A stretch of DNA of 64,000 nt from Arthrobacter sp. (GCA_026393275.1 JAPLAM010000078.1:1-64000), one strand, 5' to 3'; numbered from the stretch's first letter, positions 32,979 through 41,836 are shown. The notes: generated by a model from the sequence alone, not told the origin. Program-made: numbers and translations.

Positions 32979-34967
32979 ATGCGTTCAGTTGAAACCGGCA
33001 CCCTGCTGCGAACGGCCCCCCAACGGGAGGAATGGTCCGGCTACCGGATGGGCCGCTTCCTTGCGGACATCGAGCGGAAGTCGGGCAGGACGTTCGCCGG
33101 GTACGAAGATGCCTGGCAGTGGTCCGTGGACAACCTCGAGGAATTCTGGGCGGAAATCTGGGACCACTTCGATATCATCAAGCACACCCCGTACGAAACC
33201 GTGCTGCGGGATCACAAGATGCCCGGGGCCGAGTGGTTCCCGGGAGCGACGATCAATTACACCGAGCACATCGTCCGCTCGCTTCGGGGCCGCCCGGACC
33301 ATGTCATGGTCAAGGCCCGGAGCCAGACCACCGGCAGTTCCGACTGGACCGGCGCCCGGCTGCTGGAGGAAATCGGCAGGATTCAGCAGGGACTGATCCG
33401 GCAGGGCATCACGGTGGGGGACCGTGTGGCCGGATACCTGCCGAACATCCCGCAGACGCTGGCGGCGTACCTGGCCACCACGGCGCTGGGAGCGATCTGG
33501 TGCTCGGTGCCGCCGGAAATGGGACCGAAGTCTGTGGTGGACAGGATCACCCAACTCGAACCGACGCTACTCATTGCGATCGATGGCTACCGCTGGGGAA
33601 AAAAAGACCTGTCCCGCGTTGACGACCTCGCCCGGATCCGGCTGGAACTTCCCGAGACCCAAGTGGTTCTCCTGCCGTACCTGAATCAGGACTGCGAGCT
33701 GCCCGCCGCCACCATTGCCTACCGTGACTTCACCAGGGAAGCCTCGGAGATCCGCTTTGAGGCCGTGCCCTTCGCGCACCCGCTGACGGTCCTGTTCTCC
33801 TCGGGAACCACGGGCAAGCCCAAGGCCATTGTGCACTCCCACGGCGGGCTGCTGCTGGAGCATTTCAAAGCCATGGGGCTGCACTTCGACATGGGGCCAA
33901 AGGACACCGCGTTCTGGTTTACCACCACCGGCTGGATGGTGTGGACCCTTGGCATTTCCACCCTGTTGACCGGCGCCGCCGTCGTCCTGATGGACGGCGA
34001 CCCCAACTGGCCCACGCTCGACGGCGAATGGTCCCAGTGGGCCGTAGCCGCCGAAACCGAGGCCACCTACCTCGGCACCGGCTCCGCCTACCTCGCCGCG
34101 TGCGCGCACGCCGGCCTCGCGCCCGGCACCACGTGGGACCTCAGCCGGCTGCGGGAAATCCAGTGCTCGGGCTCGCCCCTGGCGGCGGATGTCGCGGCCT
34201 GGGTGTACGACGCCGTCAGTCCGGATCTGGTGCTCGCCCCCACCTCCGGAGGTACTGATATTTGTGCCGCATTCCTGGGTGCCAGCCCGCTCACGGCCGT
34301 CTACGCCGGCGAGATGGCGTGCCGGCCGCTGGGCGTCTCAGTGGAGTCGTGGGACCGCGACGGACACCCGCTGCACGGCGTGGCGGGCGAACTCGTGGCA
34401 ACCAAGCCCATGCCCTCCATGCCGGTCTTCTTCTGGGGGGACAGAGACAACGCGCGCTACACCGACAGCTACTTCAGCGCGTACCCGGGTGTCTGGCGGC
34501 ACGGTGACTGGCTCATCGAGACAGAGCGTGGCACCTGGGTGATTTCCGGCCGGTCGGACGCCACCCTGAACCGTGGCGGCGTACGGCTGGGGACCGCTGA
34601 GTTTTACGCCATCCTCGATGGCCTGCCGCAGGTCAACGACAGCATGGTGTTGCACTTCGAGGACCCGGCCGGCGGCATGGGCCGGCTCGTCCTGCTCATC
34701 GAACCGCAGGAAGGCGCCGATACCGTCCACCTCGAGACGGCTGTCCGCCGCGCACTGCGCACAGAACTGTCCCCCCGGCACGTGCCCGACGACGTCGTAT
34801 TTGTCCCCAGCATTCCCCGCAATCCTTCCGGGAAGCGGCTGGAAATTCCCCTCAAACGCGTCATCCAGGGTGCGGTCATGGGGGAAACCCTGGACCCTGG
34901 GGTGCTGGTCAAGCCGGAGGACGTTGAGGACACCGTGCGGATCATTAAGGCGGCATTCGCGGCGTGA
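32979..34967 (+). CDS. Acetoacetyl-CoA synthetase (acetoacetate--CoA ligase)
   Basis: A 662-residue ANL-superfamily ligase. The N-terminal ACS-like domain has WSVDNLEEFWAEIWDHFDII, and the P-loop-like motif is VLFSSGTTGKPKAIVHSHGG. TTGWMVW follows, and the hinge and catalytic Lys are in NPSGKRLEIPLKRVIQGA, all typical of acetoacetate--CoA ligase. It forms acetoacetyl-CoA (or a close beta-ketoacyl-CoA) from the free acid with ATP, giving AMP and PPi. Placement beside a carboxylase that could make a beta-keto acid from a ketone strongly shapes the pathway proposal. Confidence 0.92.
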   Translation: MRSVETGTLLRTAPQREEWSGYRMGRFLADIERKSGRTFAGYEDAWQWSVDNLEEFWAEIWDHFDIIKHTPYETVLRDHKMPGAEWFPGATINYTEHIVRSLRGRPDHVMVKARSQTTGSSDWTGARLLEEIGRIQQGLIRQGITVGDRVAGYLPNIPQTLAAYLATTALGAIWCSVPPEMGPKSVVDRITQLEPTLLIAIDGYRWGKKDLSRVDDLARIRLELPETQVVLLPYLNQDCELPAATIAYRDFTREASEIRFEAVPFAHPLTVLFSSGTTGKPKAIVHSHGGLLLEHFKAMGLHFDMGPKDTAFWFTTTGWMVWTLGISTLLTGAAVVLMDGDPNWPTLDGEWSQWAVAAETEATYLGTGSAYLAACAHAGLAPGTTWDLSRLREIQCSGSPLAADVAAWVYDAVSPDLVLAPTSGGTDICAAFLGASPLTAVYAGEMACRPLGVSVESWDRDGHPLHGVAGELVATKPMPSMPVFFWGDRDNARYTDSYFSAYPGVWRHGDWLIETERGTWVISGRSDATLNRGGVRLGTAEFYAILDGLPQVNDSMVLHFEDPAGGMGRLVLLIEPQEGADTVHLETAVRRALRTELSPRHVPDDVVFVPSIPRNPSGKRLEIPLKRVIQGAVMGETLDPGVLVKPEDVEDTVRIIKAAFAA

Positions 34968-35050
34968 ACACGCCCGCCCTTACGGCTTAAGGGTCGGCCT
35001 CTCGAAGGTCTCCGCTCGGTCTTGTGTAGCGGCCACCCGACAAAACGAAG

Positions 35051-35184
35051 GGTGTGCACAATGTGCACACCGTTGGCTTCGGATCGGGCTGTTCTGGTGC
35101 CGGACTGGGCCGGATTGCGGAGATCTTCAGGGGAGAGGTGGATTTGCAGGGGCTGGAACCCGGTTCGAGTCCCACCTCGGGCAC
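35051..35184 (+). repeat. tRNA-Leu-3'-end-like dispersed repeat, copy 3
   Basis: A perfect palindrome (35051-35071), the conserved block ggatcgggctgttctggtgc and the intact tail ggttcgagtc-ccacctcgggcac. Downstream of the tail the sequence departs from copies 1 and 4, as if a different element or a rearrangement joined exactly at the tRNA-like end. An AI-2E transporter gene on the other strand is cut off about 150 bases later. Confidence 0.78.
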
Positions 35185-35270
35185 GCATAACCCCCCGTCA
35201 GGGGTTTGCGATCCGTTAAGACCCATCGTCGGACGTTCTTGGGCCGGTGGCCTCGATCAGCTGGGCAGTC

Positions 35271-35314
35271 CTGCGCAACTCCGCGGCCGCCAAGGCGGCC
35301 GCGGAGTTGCGCAG
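35271..35314. repeat. Perfect 21-base-pair inverted repeat
   Basis: The arms, 35271-35291 and 35294-35314, are exact reverse complements around AA (left arm begins CTGCGCAACTCCGCGG). There is no T run on either strand, so it is not a standard terminator. It sits between repeat copy 3 and the truncated AI-2E gene. Confidence 0.8.
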
Positions 35315-35340
35315 GTCCGCTGTGAAAACCAGGATGATGA

Positions 35341-35660
35341 TCACCGCCAGCGCCGGTATGGGGCCTTTTCCACCAGGAACACCAGAACTCCCAGGCTGCC
35401 TGCGGCGGTGGCCCCGATGATGGGCACGAACCCGCCGAGTAACACCACCGCAGCCAGCGGTGCGCCCAGCGGAAACCGCAGAATCAGCAAGACCGCGAGG
35501 ACGATCACGGCTTCGATAGCGGCGATGATCAGCGTTCGGTGCACATACCGGCCGAGCACCGCGATGCTCGCTCCGGCTGCGGCGTGCGCTATCCCGCGGC
35601 GTGCGTCGGGAAGGTATCCAATGAGGAGGCCACGGATCCTCTCTCCGTTGTGTCTATACG
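35341..35660 (-). pseudogene. AI-2E-family transporter fragment
   Basis: The minus strand reads RHNGERIRGLLIGYLPDARR, then VLGRYVHRTLIIAAIEAVIV, then LGGFVPIIGATAAGSLGVLV. This is the C-terminal membrane core of AI-2E (PerM-like) transporters. Both ends are lost: the upstream frame has unrelated composition, and the chain stops soon after FLVEKAP. Full proteins are about 350 residues, so this is a remnant. Confidence 0.7.
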
Positions 35661-35854
35661 CCAGACTTGACCTCGGGCGCACCCTGGCTGTGGCGTTCTG
35701 TTCCTTCGAGGCCGCCGATGCCGGAGGTACCACCGGACATGACGTAGACCCGGAGAGCTTCCTCGGCGAATACGGATAGAAGTATTCTGGGCGAAAGAAC
35801 GATTTGACCAATGTTCTGCTGAACGACCTTCTGCTACAGAGGAGAAATAGATCG

Positions 35855-36385
35855 ATGGCATTTTCCCGTGACCCGTACGAAGAACTTCCCCGGCTGCCGG
35901 AGTTTAGGGTGACAAGCACTGACTTCGGGGACGGCCAGACGCTCGCTCCGGCACAGCGCAGCGGAATGATGGGAATTGAGGGGGGCGAGGACCAGTCCCC
36001 GCAGCTTTCGTGGTCCGGCTTTCCTCCTGAAACAAAGAGTTTTGCGCTCACCGTGCTGGACCCGGACGCCCCGACCGGAAGCGGTTTCTGGCACTGGGCT
36101 GTCTGTAACCTGCCAGCGACTACCACCTCTTTGCCCTCCGGCGCGGCCGACCAGGGACTGCCCGAAGGCGCCTTGCAACTGCATAACGACGCCGGCTTCG
36201 CTGGCTTTGTTGGCGCCGCACCGCCGCCTGGCCACGGTGTGCACCACTACCATGTGGTGGTTCACGCGCTGGACGTGGATAAGCTCGACATCACTGCCCA
36301 GGCCAGCCCTGCTTTTTTGGGATTCAACCTCTTTTCGCACGCCATCGGCCGCGCACGGCTGATCGGTTTGTTCGAGCGGTCCTGA
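35855..36385 (+). CDS. YbhB/YbcL-family Raf-kinase-inhibitor-like protein
   Basis: A 176-residue PEBP-fold protein from ATG 35855 with an AGAGGAGAAA site. Signature segments are present: [40 protein letters not shown], then [19 protein letters not shown]. The family binds anionic ligands in a conserved pocket, but its bacterial role is poorly defined. It appears to be a single-gene unit. Confidence 0.92.
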   Translation: MAFSRDPYEELPRLPEFRVTSTDFGDGQTLAPAQRSGMMGIEGGEDQSPQLSWSGFPPETKSFALTVLDPDAPTGSGFWHWAVCNLPATTTSLPSGAADQGLPEGALQLHNDAGFAGFVGAAPPPGHGVHHYHVVVHALDVDKLDITAQASPAFLGFNLFSHAIGRARLIGLFERS

Positions 36386-36839
36386 AAACGGGGTGTGCGC
36401 GAGCTGCCACGCGGACGGAGGCACCGACAGCCACCCCAAGTGGCTGACGATCTTCGACGACCACGGCATGCCGTGGTCGTCGTTAGAAGGAGGAACGCGT
36501 CGTTCTTTCAGCTAGGGCCGTTGCTCGCGCTCCCTCAGAATTGGCACCTTGCCATGTTGCTGGTGGAGTTGTGGCATACGTCTTGCCAGTGTCGGCGTTT
36601 TGGTTTTCCCGATGCCCGTTTCCGCCCGCGGCAGGACGTGTCGGCGGGACCGAAGCTGGCTTGTACCAAGCGCGGCAAGTTCGGGGTTAGGGATACCGCC
36701 TGACTGTGGCGCCGTCAAAGCGAACCTCCGCGACTCGGGATGTCCAGGTGTCTGTCCCGGGGAGTGCTTTGCTAAGCTCCGGCACATCCACGCGTAGCGA
36801 CGGGGTGTTGCGCGACCGTTGGCGTCAGCCATCTGCGGG
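36386..36839. other. Intergenic stretch with a 26-base palindrome
   Basis: GACGACCACGGCA and its exact complement (36455-36480) form a 13-base-pair stem with no loop. No T tract follows. The plus strand before it can be read as a short protein-like piece (DSHPKWLTIFDDHGMPWS), perhaps debris. No intact gene is seen. Confidence 0.4.
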
Positions 36840-37382
36840 TCAGTTGGCGGTCGCCGCGTAGAGGTTCAGGCTGGCGGAGAAGATGATCCATGAAAGGTAG
36901 GGGAGCATCAGGCACCCGGCGGTCCGGCTGATGGGGCCAAAGCGCAGAACTGTAACGCTTGCTCCCAGGGCCAGTGCTGTGATGATGAGGAGCCCCAGCC
37001 ACAATGCGGCGGTCCCCAGCATGGGATACATGCCGAAGAACGTCGGTGCCCAGGCCAGATTCAGTGCCAGTTGGATGCCGTAGGCCGATAAGGCGCCGTG
37101 GCGGGGGCCCGACCGCTGGCGCCATATGAGCCAGGCGGCAACGGCCATGGCCGTGTATAGCACCGTCCAGACGGTCCCGAAGACCCAGTCCGGCGGTGTC
37201 CAAGGGGCCTTGTTCGTTGCCGTGTACCAGCCGTGGGCGTTTGCGATGATAGCCAGCGAGCTCAGGAATGACACCGCGTGGGCCAAGGCAACGAACCCCA
37301 GCAGTGCCGCGATCTGATGGCCGATGCGCGCCTTGGCCGGCATCGGTCGGGCGGGGACGGGTTGTTCAGATTTCGCGGACAC
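36840..37382 (-). CDS. tspO: TspO/MBR-family protein
   Basis: About 180 residues with five membrane helices. The family signature is clear: W.PP in KAPWTPPDWVFGTVWTVLYT, AAWLIWRQ, then LALNLAWAPTFFGMYPMLGT and LPYLSWIIFSASLN. TspO proteins bind porphyrins and related hydrophobic ligands and act in stress or tetrapyrrole homeostasis. I place the start at GTG 37382 after a weak AAGG; a later ATG (MPAKARIG) is also possible. The protein has the normal family size with either start. Confidence 0.88.
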   Translation of the reverse strand: MSAKSEQPVPARPMPAKARIGHQIAALLGFVALAHAVSFLSSLAIIANAHGWYTATNKAPWTPPDWVFGTVWTVLYTAMAVAAWLIWRQRSGPRHGALSAYGIQLALNLAWAPTFFGMYPMLGTAALWLGLLIITALALGASVTVLRFGPISRTAGCLMLPYLSWIIFSASLNLYAATAN

Positions 37383-37892
37383 TGGTATACCTTGGTCAAT
37401 CCCGATGCCGCCGTCAAACCGGACGCTGCGCCGGGGCCTGTTTTCCGGGGGCAGCGGGTGCCATAACGCGCCCTGGATGGTGCACCAAGACCGGCAACCA
37501 CCCAGGTGAACAACGGTCATTGGTGTGCCGGGGTTGAGGCGGTCCGGCTAGCGGACGAGTTCGGCGCGGGACGGTATACAGGCGGAATTCAGTGACGTAC
37601 TCCGAGTTCTTGCCTTCATCGATTAGGACTTGGTCGATGGGTGTATCGATGTCAGTCGGGTTGGAGCTGTTCAGAAACAGCGGCCCAAGAGGAGTCGCGC
37701 GCACAAGAGGCCCCTGGTGCGGTTAGGGTCCGCCCCTGGCATAGCCCGTCGACGACATCCCCGGTTCATGGTGAGCGTCAGATTGTCTGGTCCGCAAGCC
37801 AGTGCGAAGGTGTGAGGACAGGAGATTGCGGGAATCCCTGTCCCGCGTTAGGGCCCGGACGCGACGGAAGTCCCTGGACAGATACAGGGCCA
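37383..37892. other. Stretch of about 500 bases without a recognisable gene
   Basis: Frames are short or low in complexity. It leads into the glucosidase remnant and may contain further, unrecognisable parts of it. Confidence 0.35.
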
Positions 37893-38217
37893 GCGCCGCT
37901 GAATTGGCGGGGGCCTATCAGGTTCCCCATCAATGTGTTGCTGGCTGATGCCCTCAGAGTCCTGACCCAGGGTGCCGGTTCCGACGTTGAGGTGGAGTTC
38001 CCCACAGGATCATCGCAACTGGTGCTGCTGTCCAGGGCGGCGGGCGCTCTCCATGACCGCTTCTTCTCGCTGTTCCGGGTCCACTCTGGGACGCCCCTCG
38101 ACCTTCTCGGAATATCTCCACGGTGACACCGGTGCCGGTCTCGGCGCGTCGCACGAGACCGGCTGGACCGCCATGGTCGCCCACCTCATTTGTACCCAGC
38201 ACGACTGGGTACGATAA
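37893..38217 (+). pseudogene. C-terminal remnant of a GH63/MGH1-like glycoside hydrolase
   Basis: The plus strand reads WRGPIRFPINVLLADALRVL, then [20 protein letters not shown]. After a shift of frame near 38085 it reads [20 protein letters not shown] followed by WTAMVAHLI and a stop at 38217. These are the last conserved blocks of GH63-like glucosidases ('GP.WFP.N', 'PTGS', '[17 protein letters not shown]'). Several hundred N-terminal residues are missing. Confidence 0.7.
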
Positions 38218-38314
38218 GCCCTACGTCGCCCACACCCGGCGCGCCGGCCCGGTCCTGGACCGCGCAATTCAATGCGCCGGCCCGGCCGGGGACTCAACAG
38301 GACGGAACACGGCC

Positions 38315-39082
38315 ATGCTGCTGAAAGAGAAGACAGTTATCGTAACGGGCGGCAACAGCGGAATCGGTGAGGCGATCGTCATCGCCGCGGCCGCCGCGGG
38401 CGCCAACGTCGTCATCGACTATGTGGCCCACCCTGAGGAAACCTCGTCCCTGATCGCCCGGATCGAGGCGGCCGGCGGGAAAGCCGTTGGGTTGGATGCG
38501 GACATCAGCACGGTGGCGGGTCTGCAGGCACTCGTCCAAACAGCCGTCGAGACCTTCGGTGGGCTGGACGTCTTTATTAACAACGCCGGCATCGAAACCC
38601 GCACGTCCGTGCTGGAGACCTCCGAGGAGCAATACCAGAAGGTGCTCGACATCAATCTCAAAAGCGCGTTCTTCGGCACCCAGCTGGCGGCTAAACAGTT
38701 CATCGCTCAGGGCACGGCCGGGGTGATCCTGAATATTTCCTCCGTGCACGAGGACTGGCCGATGCCGGGGAACACTGCGTATTGTGTCGCCAAGGGCGGA
38801 ATGAGGATGCTCACGCGTACGGCCGGTGTCGAGCTGGGAGAACACGGCATCCGGGTCCTGAACCTCTGCCCCGGCGCGGTGGAGACCCCCATCAACGCCT
38901 CCACCATGGCCGATCCCGGGAAACTCAAATCCCTGGATGCTGCCATCCCGCTCGGGCGGATGGCCAAGCCGGAGGAAATCGCCCGCATGGCCGTTATGCT
39001 GGCCTCCGACACCGCCGCCTATCTAACCTCGACGTCGGTCTTCATCGACGGCGGGCTCATGCAGGGGAGTGTCGGGCTGTGA
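38315..39082 (+). CDS. SDR-family oxidoreductase (glucose 1-dehydrogenase-like)
   Basis: A 255-residue classical SDR from ATG 38315. It has TGGNSGIG at the cofactor site, INNAG, Ser in NISSVHED, and the usual Tyr is present in the active-site motif YCVAK. LCPGAVETPIN is the typical substrate-loop start. It overlaps a GMC oxidoreductase gene that is now broken; SDR-GMC pairs commonly handle sugars or polyols. The SDR itself looks intact. Confidence 0.9.
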   Translation: MLLKEKTVIVTGGNSGIGEAIVIAAAAAGANVVIDYVAHPEETSSLIARIEAAGGKAVGLDADISTVAGLQALVQTAVETFGGLDVFINNAGIETRTSVLETSEEQYQKVLDINLKSAFFGTQLAAKQFIAQGTAGVILNISSVHEDWPMPGNTAYCVAKGGMRMLTRTAGVELGEHGIRVLNLCPGAVETPINASTMADPGKLKSLDAAIPLGRMAKPEEIARMAVMLASDTAAYLTSTSVFIDGGLMQGSVGL

Positions 39083-39645
39083 ACGGGGGCGACGTTGACG
39101 CGGGGGACCGGTATGACGTCGTCGTCATTGGTAGCGGGCCCGGCGGCGGTACCCTGGCCGGCAGGCTCGCCAGGACCGGCAAGCGGATCCTGCTTCTGGA
39201 ACGCGGGGACTACCTCAAGCGCGAGAGGGCCAACTGGGACTCCCACGAAGTGTTCGGAAGGGGACGCTACACGGCATCCGAAACCTTCTATGACCGGACC
39301 GATAAGCCATTTCGTCCCGGCTGCACTACGCCGTCGGAGGCAACTCCAAGGTCTACGGCGCGGCACTTTTCCGGCTTACGCCGGCGGACTTCGGACAGAT
39401 CCGCCACTACGGCGGTGTCTCCCCGGCATGGCCGTTCAGTTACGCGGACCTGGAACCATACTTTGTTCAGCCCGAACACCAGTACATGGTCCACGGGCGC
39501 CACGGCCAGGACCCCTTGGCCGGGCCAGCCAGCCGTGACTATGCCCACCCGCCCGTGAAACATGAACCACGAATTCAGGAACTCTCCGACGGGCTCGACG
39601 AACTCGGACTTCACCCGTTCCACCTGCCCCTCGGACGGATCGGGG
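39079..39645 (+). pseudogene. GMC-family oxidoreductase, frameshifted and truncated
   Basis: GTG 39079 overlaps the SDR stop. The FAD motif VVVIGSGPGGGTLAGRLA and ERGDYLKRERANWDSHEV are normal. Near 39319 one base is missing, so RPG-LHYAVGGNSKVYGAALFR continues in another frame. That frame runs through FSYADLEPYFVQPEHQYMVH to HPFHLPLGRIG, where similarity ends. Beyond about 39645 the DNA is antisense pyruvate-kinase sequence. About two thirds of a normal ~500-residue enzyme is lost. Confidence 0.82.
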
Positions 39646-39840
39646 GCAGCCGTGAGAGCCGGCGTGCGGAGTCGCCGGACTGGGTGAAGGTACAGATGTA
39701 CTTCGCTTCCAGTTGGTCGGCGATTTAGACGGCGGCACGGGTGATGGCGCCGCCGCGGGTCTTGGGCTTGGTGCCCAGCGGGGGGACGCGCTCCAGGCCG
39801 TGAACCAGCTCGATCGCGCGCTTCCGGCCAGGCCGCCGCC
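39646..39840 (-). pseudogene. Pyruvate kinase fragment (C-terminal domain)
   Basis: On the minus strand: KRAIELVHGLERVPPLGTKP, then TRGGAITRAAV, a stop, then IADQLEAKYICTFTQSGDSA and RRLSR. This is the pyruvate kinase C-domain ('AI..AA..IA..L.AKYI..FTQSGD.ARRLSR') with an in-frame stop and without its ends. Its tail abuts the broken GMC gene, marking a recombination junction near 39645. Confidence 0.75.
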
Positions 39841-39974
39841 GAGGGCGTTGAGGGCGGCGTCCGAGTGAGAACGGCTCTGGGGCCGGGGCGAAGAAACCCA
39901 AGTATCCCGGGCCTTCCAACTTTTGTCGGGCTCGAACGCTAAATTGCTCTGACCCAGTTGGGAGGGGACGGCAA

Positions 39975-40004
39975 CGGCCGTCAGGCATCGCTGCCTGACG
40001 GCCG
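39975..40004 (-). terminator. Hairpin overlapping the ferredoxin stop
   Basis: CGGCCGTCAGGCA pairs perfectly with TGCCTGACGGCCG around TCGC. There is no long T run, so termination strength is uncertain, but the position at the end of the seven-gene operon fits. Confidence 0.5.
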
Positions 40005-40343
40005 CCCCGGCACCGGGTCAGCCGCGCGTGACCGCACCGCTGTGCCGGCGATCACGGAGTGGTCGCGGTGCAGGTTCCCGAGGGCCGAAGCGCCTTGCGG
40101 CGTGCCAACTTCTTCGAAGAACTCCACGTTGGCACGCACGTAATCGGCCCACTCGTCCGGGACATCGTCTGAGTAGTAGATCGCCTCCACCGGGCATACG
40201 GGATCGCAGGCGCCGCAGTCCACGCACTCGGACGGGTGGATGTAGAGCGAGCGTTCCCCTTCATAAATGCAGTCCACCGGGCACTCGTCGATGCAGGCCT
40301 TGTCCTTCACGTCCACGCAGGGCTGCGCGATCACGTACGTCAT
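39981..40343 (-). CDS. fdxA: Seven-iron ferredoxin (3Fe-4S/4Fe-4S)
   Basis: A 120-residue FdxA-type ferredoxin from ATG 40343. The first cluster motif lies in VIAQPCVDVKDKACIDECPV, and the second is CVDCGACDPVCPVEAIYY. C-terminal EWADYVRANVEFFEEVGTP is typical of actinobacterial FdxA. Its ATG overlaps the aldehyde dehydrogenase stop by four bases, so it is the last gene of the catabolic operon. It may pass electrons to the FAD oxidoreductase encoded first, which is an inference from context. Confidence 0.93.
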   Translation of the reverse strand: MTYVIAQPCVDVKDKACIDECPVDCIYEGERSLYIHPSECVDCGACDPVCPVEAIYYSDDVPDEWADYVRANVEFFEEVGTPQGASALGNLHRDHSVIAGTAVRSRAADPVPGRPSGSDA

Positions 40344-41836
40344 GGCAGGTACACACCCGTGTAGACGGTCTTGCCCCACGTGAAGAAGTCCAGCGCGGAT
40401 TTCCCCTGTTCGCGGAACGTGTTGGTGGAGGAGTCCTTGACGCCGCCGAACGGCACGTTCAGGTCCAGCCCCGCCGTCGGCCGATTGACTTTGATGACGC
40501 CTGCCTGAGCGCGTGCAGCGAAGTCAGTGGCCAAGGCCAGCGAGTCGGTGCAGATTCCAGCGGTGAGGCCGTAGCGGGAATCGTTGATCGCGGCGAGCCC
40601 GGCTTCGTAGTCCGGGACCTCGAGGACGGCCACCACGGGTCCGAAGATCTCTTCGGTCACGGCGGCGTCGTCGAACGGAAGGTCCGTGAGGATGGCGGCC
40701 GGGAAGCGGAAGCCGGCGTCCGTGCCGCCGTCGTACGCACCGTGCAGCAACTTGGCGCCGCGTTCGACGGCGGTGCGCACCGCGGCCTGGTTCTGTTCGA
40801 ACTGCTGGCTGCTCACCACGGCGCCCATCTTTGCGGCCTCGAGGCCGTCGCCGGCGGTGTAGGCGGCGGCTTCCTCGACGAGGGCCGCAAGGAAGTCCTC
40901 GCGGATGCCGGGCGTGACGTAGACGCGGGATGTTGCGGTGCAGGCCTGGCCGGTGAGTCCGAACGCGCCGGCTGCCACCACCTGGGCGGCTTTGCGGGGA
41001 TCGGCGTCGTCCAGGACCAGCACGCCGTTCTTGCCGCCCATTTCCAGCTGGACCCGGGCCCGGCGGCCGTTCAGGATTTCCTGCAGGCCCAGGCCCACCT
41101 TGGTGGAACCGGTGAAGGACATCCCGGCGATCCGCGGATCGCGGGCCAGGGCATCGCCCGCCACGCGGCCCTTGCCGTGGACCACGTTGAACACGCCGGC
41201 AGGCAGCCCGGCGTCCTGCAGGGCGCGGGCCAGGTGGGTGGCGGACAGCGGGGTGAGCTCGGCCGGCTTGATGACCACGGCGTTGCCGCTGATCAGCGCC
41301 GGGGCGGACTTCCAGGCCGGAATGGCGATGGGGAAGTTCCACGGCGTGATGAGGCCGACGACGCCGAGCGGCTCGCGGCGCGTGGTGATGGTGGTGTCCT
41401 GCAGGCCGCTGGGCAGCACCTCGCCGGTGGCGGCCCAGCCGAGGGACCCAAAGAAGCGCAACACGTCGGAGGCGCGCTTGACCTCGCCCTTGGCCTCTGC
41501 GATGGTCTTGCCCTCTTCACGGACGAGGTCCTCGGCGATCGAGGTCTGGCGGTCCAGGAGCAGGTTGCCGGCGGCCATCAGGATGGCGCCGCGGGACGGG
41601 GCGGGCAGGGCCGCCCAGGCCGGCTGCGCGGCGGTGGCGGCTGTGATGGCGGCATCGACGTCTTCCGCGGTGCCGCTGGGCGAGAGGGCGGCGAGCTCGC
41701 CCGGGCGGGCCGGGTTCATCCGCTCGGTGTCCGCCCCGCCGAGCCATTCGCCGTTGATGAGGTGCCGGGCGGTGATGAGGTCCCGCTCGGTGGCAGCGGT
41801 TGCAGTCTTGGTGGCAGTTGATGCTGTGGAAGTCAT
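40340..41836 (-). CDS. Aldehyde dehydrogenase family protein (semialdehyde-dehydrogenase-like)
   Basis: A 498-residue NAD(P)-dependent ALDH. It has ITPWNFPIAIPAWKSAPALI, then SFTGSTKVG, the general-base Glu in LEMGGKNGVLVLDDAD, the catalytic Cys in TGQACTATSRVYV and EEIFGPVVAVL. The sequence style is close to alpha-ketoglutarate-semialdehyde and succinate-semialdehyde dehydrogenases. Together with the DapA-like lyase it suggests a pathway that ends in a keto-semialdehyde. The exact substrate is not readable. Confidence 0.9.
   Translation of the reverse strand: MTSTASTATKTATAATERDLITARHLINGEWLGGADTERMNPARPGELAALSPSGTAEDVDAAITAATAAQPAWAALPAPSRGAILMAAGNLLLDRQTSIAEDLVREEGKTIAEAKGEVKRASDVLRFFGSLGWAATGEVLPSGLQDTTITTRREPLGVVGLITPWNFPIAIPAWKSAPALISGNAVVIKPAELTPLSATHLARALQDAGLPAGVFNVVHGKGRVAGDALARDPRIAGMSFTGSTKVGLGLQEILNGRRARVQLEMGGKNGVLVLDDADPRKAAQVVAAGAFGLTGQACTATSRVYVTPGIREDFLAALVEEAAAYTAGDGLEAAKMGAVVSSQQFEQNQAAVRTAVERGAKLLHGAYDGGTDAGFRFPAAILTDLPFDDAAVTEEIFGPVVAVLEVPDYEAGLAAINDSRYGLTAGICTDSLALATDFAARAQAGVIKVNRPTAGLDLNVPFGGVKDSSTNTFREQGKSALDFFTWGKTVYTGVYLP

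Noticed and set aside
35271..35314. Rho-independent terminator
   Set aside because: The stem is perfect but no T run follows on either strand, so I list it as an inverted repeat of unknown role.
40028..41821. 597-codon plus-strand open frame
   Set aside because: It is antisense to the ferredoxin and aldehyde dehydrogenase genes, which carry all expected motifs.
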